The notes beneath the pieces were generated by a model. The model worked only from the letters and a program-made list of their open reading frames with translations. It made no database searches and had not been told where the DNA came from. Below, piece after piece: positions 1 to 5,086 of a DNA stretch of 8,320 nucleotides. The translations under genes and the position numbers were made by a program. Source of the stretch: Actinomycetes bacterium (GTDB lineage Bacteria > Actinomycetota > Acidimicrobiia > Acidimicrobiales > Microtrichaceae); contig JAFAFN010000160.1 in the NCBI GenBank assembly GCA_023423475.1, forward strand, positions 1 through 8,320. The letters are read 5' to 3'. The first letter of the stretch is position 1, and the number at the start of each line of letters is the position of its first letter.

Positions 1-10
1 CATCAGCACT

Positions 11-57
11 GAACGACGGTGGGCAGGCACGATCGGTGCCTGCCCACCGCCGCGTTC
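11..57. terminator. Strong inverted repeat, likely terminator of a gene left of the window
   Basis: A perfect 14-bp stem pairs 17-30 (CGGTGGGCAGGCAC) with 36-49 around the 5-nt loop GATCG. It is extended outward by five more pairs (11-15 with 53-57) after a small asymmetric internal loop. There is no T-run on either side, so it is not a textbook rho-independent terminator. Strong hairpins without U-tails are common at gene ends in high-GC actinobacteria. It lies before the -10 region of the following gene, so termination of an upstream transcript is the simplest reading. An operator is possible but the stem is long for that. Confidence 0.6.
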
Positions 58-112
58 GGGGGCGGTGTCGCGGCGTCGAGCCGGCCATCTTCAAGGCCGC
101 TGCGCAGCTGCC

Positions 113-118
113 GACATT
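113..118 (+). promoter_or_regulatory. Weak candidate -10 box for the GGDEF-EAL gene
   Basis: GACATT fits the minimal xAnnnT form of an actinobacterial -10 and ends 6 nt before the ATG at 125. A TTCAAG 17 bp upstream (90-95) is a weak -35 match. The spacing resembles the better leaderless promoters in this window, which favours the ATG at 125 over the upstream GTG at 65. The motif match alone is weak. Confidence 0.3.
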
Positions 119-124
119 TGTTCC

Positions 125-2425
125 ATGACCCCACGCGCACGACCACCCGGCTCCGCGCGCCCGGACCGATGGTTGTTGGTCGCCACATGGGTCTGCTGGG
201 GAGCGTTCTTCGTCGCCGTCGTGCTGCGCCAGGTCTTCGACATCGAGCTCGGCGACATGTTGACCAACGTCGTGCTCTACGCAGGTGTCCCGCTGCTCGC
301 CGGTGTCGCGGTGGTCGTGCACTCCCTGCGTTCCGACCGGAACTCGAACCGCGTGATCGTCGGTGTGGCGCTGCTGTTCTTCGCCGGCGGCGGACTCATC
401 GACTCGCTCGTGGACTACCCGTCCGGTCAGATCCCGTTCCCGAGTGCGGCCGACGCCTTCTACTGGGCCTTCTACATCCTGCTGATCGTGACGGTCGCCC
501 GGGTCATCAGCGCGGCGAGCCGCCGCAACGGCACCGGCGACTGGCTCGACGCGATGATCGCGGTCGCAGGTTGCTGCAGCGTGGCCTTGTTCGTCTCGAA
601 CCTGATCACGCCGGCGTCCACCGATGCCGCCGACACGATCGTGATCACGCTCTACCCGGCGCTCGACGCCGCGCTGCTCGCCCTGGCCTTGAGTGCGTTC
701 GTGCTCGACGGCATGCGCTTCAACCAGCTCACCAAGTGGTTCCTGGCCGCCGTCCTCGCGCTGCTCGCTGCCGACATCACCCTCGCGCTGCAGACCTCGA
801 CGGGGTACGTCGAGGGCGGGTACGTCGATGTCGTCTGGCTGTTCGCCATGGCTGCACTCGCCACCTCGTCGTTCGGCACGGTCGGCGAGACGAAGCCCGA
901 CGAGTACGCCGGGACCCGACTCGCGCTGCCCGGAGTCGCCGCGGTGCTCGCCGCGGGTGTCCTGGTGTGGGACCACTTCCGCCCGACGAGCGATGTTGCG
1001 GTCAGCCTCGCTGCGGTCACGCTCGTCTTCATCGCCGTGCGCACCACGTCGTCGACCCGACAGCTGCGGGACCTGTGGCGGACCCAGCACGAAGCGCGCT
1101 CGGATCCGCTCACCGGTCTGCCGAACCGTCGGGCGCTCGGCGAGTCGCTCGGCCGGTTCGTCGAATCGGACCTGCCGTTCACCTGCCTCGTCGCGGACCT
1201 CAACGGCTTCAAGGAGGTCAACGACACCCTCGGCCACGCGGCGGGCGACGCAGTGCTCAAGGTGGTGAGCCGCCGGCTCGACAGCATCAACGGGTTCCCG
1301 GCGCCGTTCCGGACCGGTGGCGACGAGTTCATGTTCCTCTTCGCGGGCGACCCCACACACGCCGAGGAACTGGTCGACTCGATCCATCGGTCGATGACCC
1401 CGCCGATCCTGCTCGACGGGATCGATGCGTCGGTCTCGGCGAGCCTCGGCTACGCCTGCTGGCCCTCGGACTCCCGCGACGTGGACGAGCTGCTCTCGAT
1501 GGGCGACTCGGCGATGTACCAGGCGAAGCACACCGGTCGACGCGTCGTCGCACACGCCGACATGGCCGAGATCACACCGGGCTCACCACGCTTCGAGATC
1601 CTGCAGGTCCTGCGTGCACAGATCGAACGTGCCGAGGTCCACCTCGACTACCAGCCGCAGGTCGATCTGGCGACCACCCGATTGGTCGGCATCGAGGCGC
1701 TCGCCCGGTTGCGGTCGTCGGACCTGCCGCCCACCGGACCCGACGTCTTCATCCCGATCCTCGAGTCCGCCGGACTCATCGTCGAGTTCACCCGGCTGGT
1801 GATCGAACAGGCCGTGACCGACACGCTGTGGCTCCAGGGTCGGGCGCTCACACCCCAGATCAGCGTCAACCTGCCGATCAGCTGCCTCCACTCGGCGGAC
1901 TTCATCGAGTGGTTCGAGCCGTTCCTGCGCGACGTGGCCGTCGGGCTGAGCGAGCCGCTGATGCTCGAGCTCACCGAGGAGGCGATGATGTACGAGGTGC
2001 CCGAGGCGCTCGACACGCTGAACCGGTTGCGCGAGCTCGGCTGCCGGGTCGCGATGGACGACTTCGGCAAGGGCTACTCGAGCATCTCGCGATTGCGCTC
2101 GTTGCCCTTCGACGTGTTGAAGATCGACAAGGGCGTGCTCGACGGCGACCCCGGGGAGCCCGAGACGTCGGCGGTCGTGCGAGCCGTTGCCTCGTTGGGC
2201 AGTGCGATCGGGGTCACCACCTTGGCCGAGGGCGTCGAGACCGCCGAGCAGGCGGACCTCCTGCGCGACGCGGGCATCTGGAAGGCGCAGGGCTACCACT
2301 TCGGTCGCCCCATGGCGATCAACCGGGTGCCGGCCTGGGAGCGTCAGGAGCTGGCGGCGATCCGTGCGGCGATCGAGGAACAGCCCGGGCCCGAGCCGCT
2401 CAGCTCCGAGGAGCTCCACCGCTAG
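125..2425 (+). CDS. Multi-pass membrane GGDEF-EAL protein (c-di-GMP turnover)
   Basis: This is a 766-residue protein that should make and/or break the second messenger cyclic di-GMP at the inner face of the membrane. Residues ~15-320 hold about ten hydrophobic segments and no recognised sensor domain. The GGDEF domain starts near DPLTGLPNRR (D327) and carries an intact GGDEF signature at 398-402. The inhibitory RxxD site is absent: NGFP sits at that position. The EAL domain (~500-745) keeps the residues expected of an active phosphodiesterase: EAL at 524-526, the Asn of SVNLP, the Glu of ELTEE, DDFGKGYSS (D645, D646), the Lys of LKIDK, AEGVE (E702), and QGYHFGRP near the end. Both domains therefore look catalytically competent, and which activity dominates cannot be read from sequence. 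A GTG at 65 would add 20 residues; the ATG at 125 fits a leaderless start. The 3' end overlaps convergent trpF by 26 bp. Confidence 0.93.
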   Translation: MTPRARPPGSARPDRWLLVATWVCWGAFFVAVVLRQVFDIELGDMLTNVVLYAGVPLLAGVAVVVHSLRSDRNSNRVIVGVALLFFAGGGLIDSLVDYPSGQIPFPSAADAFYWAFYILLIVTVARVISAASRRNGTGDWLDAMIAVAGCCSVALFVSNLITPASTDAADTIVITLYPALDAALLALALSAFVLDGMRFNQLTKWFLAAVLALLAADITLALQTSTGYVEGGYVDVVWLFAMAALATSSFGTVGETKPDEYAGTRLALPGVAAVLAAGVLVWDHFRPTSDVAVSLAAVTLVFIAVRTTSSTRQLRDLWRTQHEARSDPLTGLPNRRALGESLGRFVESDLPFTCLVADLNGFKEVNDTLGHAAGDAVLKVVSRRLDSINGFPAPFRTGGDEFMFLFAGDPTHAEELVDSIHRSMTPPILLDGIDASVSASLGYACWPSDSRDVDELLSMGDSAMYQAKHTGRRVVAHADMAEITPGSPRFEILQVLRAQIERAEVHLDYQPQVDLATTRLVGIEALARLRSSDLPPTGPDVFIPILESAGLIVEFTRLVIEQAVTDTLWLQGRALTPQISVNLPISCLHSADFIEWFEPFLRDVAVGLSEPLMLELTEEAMMYEVPEALDTLNRLRELGCRVAMDDFGKGYSSISRLRSLPFDVLKIDKGVLDGDPGEPETSAVVRAVASLGSAIGVTTLAEGVETAEQADLLRDAGIWKAQGYHFGRPMAINRVPAWERQELAAIRAAIEEQPGPEPLSSEELHR

Positions 2426-3025
2426 CCGCTCGGGCCTCGGACACGAACCGGCGGATCAGCTCCGGGTCCTTCACACCGGAAGCGCACTCGACCCCGGAAG
2501 CGACGTCGACACCCCATCGGCGGACCAGACCGATCGCTTCGGCGACGTTGTCGGGTCGGAGTCCTCCGGCCAGGAGCACACGGTGCCGATCGACCAGGTC
2601 GCCGACAGCGGTCCACTCGAACGGCGCGCCACTGCCCGGCTCGGCGGCATCGAGCATGACGATGTCGACCGACTCGTGTTCGAACGCGGGCAGATCAGCG
2701 CCGTCGACCTGCACCGCGGTGATCGTCGTCGCCACGCGTGCAGCGACGGTCTCGAGCGACCCAGTCGAGTTGCCGTGCAGCTGCGCGGCGTCGAGGCCGA
2801 GCCCGTCGACGACCGCCAGGATCTCGTCGACCGCGTGACCCTGGAAGACACCGACCGACATCACCCGGTCCGGCACCACGTCGAGGATCGAACGGTGTCG
2901 AGGTCGACGTGACGTGACGAGGTCGGCACGAAGTTGAGACCGATCGCGTCGACCCCTGCCTCGGCAGCGGCGACCGCGTCACCCGGCCGAGTGATCCCGC
3001 AGATCTTCACGAACACCGGACTCAC
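2400..3025 (-). pseudogene. trpF: Phosphoribosylanthranilate isomerase TrpF, split by a frameshift near 2886
   Basis: TrpF converts phosphoribosylanthranilate to carboxyphenylribulosamine-5-phosphate in tryptophan synthesis. The N-terminal part is in one frame (3025 to about 2886) with the hallmark FVKICGITRPGDA, including the catalytic Cys9, and GLNFVPTSSRHV. The rest is in another frame (about 2885 to the stop at 2400-2402) with SVGVF, AQLHG, the catalytic-type Asp in VQVDGAD, the phosphate-binding LAGGLRPDN and GVDVASGVE...GVKD. Neither frame alone is a complete enzyme; joined they give a normal length of about 210 residues. Restoring a GATC next to the existing GATC at the junction would read VRSILDVVP, the expected family sequence. 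A 1-base gain would also restore the frame but leave one residue fewer. The GTG start at 3025 (or 3028) overlaps the upstream stop as GTGA, with GAGG at 3034-3037 as a ribosome binding site. It may be a real pseudogene or a sequencing/assembly error. Confidence 0.88.
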
Positions 3026-3450
3026 CACCCCGGCCTCGATCCGGGTGGGAACCACACACGCTCGGTCCCGAGTGGGCCCCGGACGTCGAGCGGATCGAGG
3101 AGCGAGATCACCCCGAGCAGCTCGTCCGCCGTGAGCCCGACATCGAGCTGCCGTCCGGAATGACCGCAACCCCGTTCTCCGCACCCGCACATCGGGATGC
3201 TTGCGAGCGAGGCCGGTCGGCCTTCGCGGTCGATGACCACCGCCATGCCGACCCCCTTGTCGGCGGGCCGCGTCCAGAGCTTCACCTGAGCCATGACGGT
3301 CGACGGTTCCCGCGAGGTGAGCGTCAGGTCAGCCTGACTGCGCAGCCGAACCGTCGCGACCCACCCGTCGCCGGTCGGAGTGACGGATCTGGCGACCAAC
3401 GCCCGACCACCGACGTCGATCGTGCGGCCCTTGCCCTCCCAGGTGATCAT
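3022..3450 (-). CDS. Unrecognised 142-residue protein with CxCx4CxH motif, coupled to trpF
   Basis: I do not recognise this family. The protein is soluble, with no signal peptide or membrane segment. The N-terminal ~75 residues look beta-rich (TVRLRSQADLTL, AQVKLW, MAVVID). A compact motif with C88, C90, C95 and H97 (MCGCGERGCGH) follows and could bind a metal such as zinc; this is inference from the spacing. The tail (100-142) includes a short helical stretch, LTADELLGVISLL. Codon use is typical of the window, with strong GC at third positions, which supports real coding. The ATG at 3450 is preceded at 7 nt by TACCGT, a good leaderless -10. Its stop overlaps the trpF start by 4 nt (GTGA), so the two are cotranscribed and probably translationally coupled. 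A role in tryptophan synthesis cannot be inferred from that alone. Confidence 0.75.
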   Translation of the reverse strand: MITWEGKGRTIDVGGRALVARSVTPTGDGWVATVRLRSQADLTLTSREPSTVMAQVKLWTRPADKGVGMAVVIDREGRPASLASIPMCGCGERGCGHSGRQLDVGLTADELLGVISLLDPLDVRGPLGTERVWFPPGSRPGW

Positions 3451-3456
3451 CGGGCC

Positions 3457-3476
3457 GACGGTATCGAGATCCCGTC
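3457..3476. promoter_or_regulatory. Imperfect 20-bp dyad over the -10 of the 142-residue gene
   Basis: The 20-bp stretch matches its own reverse complement at 16 of 20 positions, with arms GACGG-ATC and GAT-CCGTC. It covers the -10 (3458-3463, minus strand) of the leftward gene and lies in the 81-bp divergent promoter region. That placement suits a repressor site, but no regulator is known and short dyads occur by chance in GC-rich DNA. Confidence 0.35.
3458..3463 (-). promoter_or_regulatory. -10 box TACCGT, leaderless start of the 142-residue gene
   Basis: On the minus strand TACCGT (TAnnnT) is followed by exactly 7 nt and then the ATG at 3450, with no Shine-Dalgarno sequence between. This is the arrangement of leaderless actinobacterial transcripts. 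The divergent gene has the same hexamer at the same distance. No clear -35 is seen. Confidence 0.55.
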
Positions 3477-3518
3477 AGGGGCCCCAGCGAGTTGCAGCTA
3501 CACGGCCAGAGCGCTCGG

Positions 3519-3524
3519 TACCGT
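3519..3524 (+). promoter_or_regulatory. -10 box TACCGT, leaderless start of the serine-repeat gene
   Basis: TACCGT ends 7 nt before the ATG at 3532, matching the divergent promoter in both sequence and spacing. A TTGCAG at 3492-3497 resembles a -35 but the 21-bp spacer is too long to rely on. No Shine-Dalgarno sequence precedes the ATG, so a leaderless mRNA is inferred. Confidence 0.55.
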
Positions 3525-3531
3525 TGTCGAC

Positions 3532-3807
3532 ATGAGCAGCGCAGCCACATCGAAGTGGTCCTGGAAGTCCGACCGATCGATCCTGAGCATCGGGAGTCGC
3601 AGCTCGATCCTGTCGATCGGATCGGTGGGGAGCATCCTGTCGATCGGGTCGATCGGCTCCATTGCATCGATCGGGTCGATCGGTTCCGCCGCGAGTGCTC
3701 TGTCGATCCTGTCTGCGGCGTCGTTCCGCTCGATCATGTCGGCCGCGGCCCGCCGAGCCGTCATGGCTGCGGGTGCGTCCTGCGGCGATCAGTCCGTCCG
3801 GTCGTAG
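3532..3807 (+). CDS. Small protein with a strict serine-every-third-residue repeat (SIG/SIL repeats)
   Basis: The 91-residue product has a serine at every third position from S7 to S70, 22 in a row without a break. The intervening pairs are mostly IG, IL, VG, IA or AA (for example SILSIGSIGSIAS). The N-terminal turns carry W9, W11, K8, K12, D14 and R15. A short basic, Ala-rich tail (71-91) follows. The repeat serines use both TCN and AGY codons (AGC for S19 and S34, AGT for S22 and S55). These sets are not joined by single synonymous changes, so the protein in this frame, rather than a DNA repeat, is what looks conserved. I have an impression that similar Ser-repeat small proteins occur in actinobacteria, but I know of no assigned function. 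A beta-solenoid or packed repeat fold is plausible. The 3' end overlaps the convergent membrane-protein gene. Confidence 0.7.
   Translation: MSSAATSKWSWKSDRSILSIGSRSSILSIGSVGSILSIGSIGSIASIGSIGSAASALSILSAASFRSIMSAAARRAVMAAGASCGDQSVRS
3640..3687 (+). repeat. Near-identical 21-bp direct repeats inside the serine-repeat gene
   Basis: Positions 3640-3660 and 3667-3687 match at 20 of 21 bases, with starts 27 bp apart. Each encodes SIGSIGS. They sit in a wider zone (about 3567-3740) rich in TCGATC and CGATCG words. Because CGATCG is its own reverse complement, the opposite strand also reads as a repetitive peptide (DPIDRI-like), which I consider a shadow. The repeats are best explained as the DNA of the protein repeat. 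Confidence 0.7.
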
Positions 3808-4510
3808 CGATAGATCTGACCGAATTCGTGGGTGAGGACCCCGAGTCCGGTGACCCGTCGCAGTAGGCGACGCCGTACTGGCTGAAGAGCATCATCTCCT
3901 GGGTGACCATCACCGCGCAGTCGCCGTCCACGAAGGTGGCGACGAACCGGTAGCTGCCCGCACCGGTCGGTGCCTCACCCGCGAGCACTTGCGATCCGGC
4001 CGCGATGATCTCGTCCTCGGCGAGTCGCAGACGCATCGTCGCCGGCACCCCGATGGCACCGATGACGGTCGCTGCGAGGCTGGTGAGGATGAGGCCCCAC
4101 AGAGCACGCGCCTGCTCCCGTCGCGCGAGGAGGGACAAGGTCAAGCACCACGCGACCAACAAGCCGACGGGGAGGTAGCCCCACCAGAGATCGGTGCCGC
4201 TGGTCGCGACCAGGATCCCGACGGAGATGACGCCGATCATCACGGGGCCGACGCGGTCCGCCCAGGTCGGATCCTCGGGGGAGCGTGCCACCTCCCCATC
4301 TCTCCCGAGGTACGACATGGCCAGCAGCGCTGCGACTGCCAGGGTGCCGGCGAGCGCCGCGCCGACGAGCACGGCGAGACCCCACATCCTGTGGTCGATC
4401 GCGGCCACCAGTCGCACGCCCAGTGCGAGCGCCCCGATGAGTCCACCGATCGACGCCGAGGCGACGCCGACCACCCTTCGCCCCGTTCCCAGCGCCGCCA
4501 CGGGCGACAT
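3761..4510 (-). CDS. Five-helix membrane protein of unknown function, C-terminus apparently frameshifted
   Basis: As read it is 249 residues. Hydrophobic segments lie at about 13-38, 42-68, 87-103, 110-129 and 137-157, followed by a globular region (160-220) with Cys198 and Cys217 that may face outside and form a disulfide (inference). After CDG (residue 219) the sequence turns into low-complexity Ser/Thr text with poor GC at third positions. The other frame from 3854 reads VTGLGVLTHEFGQIYRYDRTD and stops at 3789-3791 with good codon use. A fourth G in the GGG at 3854-3856 would join them into a 240-residue protein. The ATG at 4510 is chosen because it begins just before the first hydrophobic segment and after the upstream stop (4546); no ribosome binding site is obvious. 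It is in line with the phosphoribosyltransferase gene. I do not recognise the family. Confidence 0.72.
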   Translation of the reverse strand: MSPVAALGTGRRVVGVASASIGGLIGALALGVRLVAAIDHRMWGLAVLVGAALAGTLAVAALLAMSYLGRDGEVARSPEDPTWADRVGPVMIGVISVGILVATSGTDLWWGYLPVGLLVAWCLTLSLLARREQARALWGLILTSLAATVIGAIGVPATMRLRLAEDEIIAAGSQVLAGEAPTGAGSYRFVATFVDGDCAVMVTQEMMLFSQYGVAYCDGSPDSGSSPTNSVRSIATTGRTDRRRTHPQP

Positions 4511-4513
4511 GAT

Positions 4514-4531
4514 GACGGACGGTCGTCCGTC
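4514..4531. promoter_or_regulatory. Perfect 18-bp inverted repeat between two minus-strand genes
   Basis: The arms GACGGACG and CGTCCGTC are perfect 8-bp partners around the 2-bp centre GT. The palindrome occupies half of the 35-bp gap between the phosphoribosyltransferase stop (4546) and the ATG at 4510, ending 3 bp before that ATG. It could be a protein-binding site for an internal promoter or an intercistronic hairpin affecting initiation. The tight centre suits a DNA operator better than an RNA hairpin. Confidence 0.45.
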
Positions 4532-4545
4532 TCGCAACGTCGTGT

Positions 4546-5046
4546 TCAGTCGCGAGGGGGCCCGCTCCCGGCGCCGGGCACGGGACCTTCGGCCGACCAG
4601 GGGAACGCGACCCACCGGTCGGTCCGTCGCCATACGTACTCGGGGTGCACGACGGACTGCGGCTTCTCGTAGAGCACCGCGGAGCGGACCTCGGCGACGT
4701 GGCCCTCGCAGAAGTCGCGCACCATCGCCAGCGTGTGTCCGGTGTCGGCGACGTCGTCGACCACCAGCACCGCGAGGTCACGCAGGACCAGCGGATCCGG
4801 GACCGGCGGCAGGATGACGGGCAGGTCGAGGCGCTCGTCGACGCCGGTGTAGTACTCGACGTTCACGGTGAAGCAGTTCTTGACGTCGAGTGCATAGGCG
4901 AGCGAGCCGCCGATCACGAACCCGCCGCGCGCGATGGTCAGCACGACGTCCGGAGCAAAGCCGCTGTCCGCGACCTGCACCGCGAGCTCGCGCGCTGCCC
5001 CTCCGAAGTCCGCCCAGGTCAGGATCTCGCGCTCGACGCCGCTCAC
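4546..5046 (-). CDS. Phosphoribosyltransferase, purine-salvage type
   Basis: This 166-residue type I phosphoribosyltransferase should transfer ribose-5-phosphate from PRPP to a base in the cytoplasm. The PRPP loop is VLVVDDVADTGHTL (93-106), with the adjacent acidic pair and TGHT. An ARGG at 39-42 fits the pyrophosphate loop. YVWRRTDRWVAFPW (137-150) forms the hood typical of the short xanthine/guanine/hypoxanthine enzymes, so a purine base is the likely substrate; which one is not decidable here. The GTG at 5046 is the start because TACCCT (5054-5059) stands exactly 7 nt upstream, suggesting a leaderless mRNA of its own. The serine-hydrolase gene ends only 40 bp upstream on the same strand, and a membrane-protein gene follows 35 bp downstream. 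Confidence 0.88.
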   Translation of the reverse strand: MSGVEREILTWADFGGAARELAVQVADSGFAPDVVLTIARGGFVIGGSLAYALDVKNCFTVNVEYYTGVDERLDLPVILPPVPDPLVLRDLAVLVVDDVADTGHTLAMVRDFCEGHVAEVRSAVLYEKPQSVVHPEYVWRRTDRWVAFPWSAEGPVPGAGSGPPRD

Positions 5047-5053
5047 GGCGCAC

Positions 5054-5059
5054 AGGGTA
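5054..5059 (-). promoter_or_regulatory. -10 box TACCCT, leaderless start of the phosphoribosyltransferase gene
   Basis: On the minus strand TACCCT (TAnnnT) is followed by 7 nt and then the GTG at 5046, with no Shine-Dalgarno sequence. The position and spacing match the other leaderless candidates here. No convincing -35 was found. Confidence 0.5.
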
Positions 5060-5086
5060 CGCCTCGGCGCGAGCGCTCCTCGACGC

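Noticed and set aside
65..124. GTG at 65 as start of the GGDEF-EAL protein
   Set aside because: It would add 20 Arg-rich residues without a ribosome binding site. The ATG at 125 precedes the first membrane segment and has a leaderless-type -10 spacing.
19..2838. A 939-residue plus-strand open frame overlapping the GGDEF-EAL gene
   Set aside because: It is Arg/Ala/Pro-rich text with no domain, in a different frame from a protein with full GGDEF and EAL motifs. Long spurious frames are normal at this GC content.
2187..2912. 241-residue plus-strand open frame across the trpF region
   Set aside because: The opposite strand carries recognisable TrpF motifs, while this frame has none and also overlaps the EAL domain coding region.
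3567..3740. CRISPR array or tandem-repeat locus at the TCGATC-rich zone
   Set aside because: Units are irregular, there are no unique spacers of constant length, and the repeats keep a codon frame encoding S-x-x triplets.
3498..3764. 88-residue minus-strand frame with DPID-type repeats
   Set aside because: It is the antisense reading of the serine-repeat gene. Its periodicity breaks where the plus frame switches between AGY and TCN serine codons, so selection appears to act on the plus frame.
4511..4633. ATG at 4633 as start of the five-helix membrane protein
   Set aside because: The extra 41 residues are basic text antiparallel to no motif and overlap the 3' end of the phosphoribosyltransferase gene by about 90 bp. 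The ATG at 4510 fits the first hydrophobic segment.
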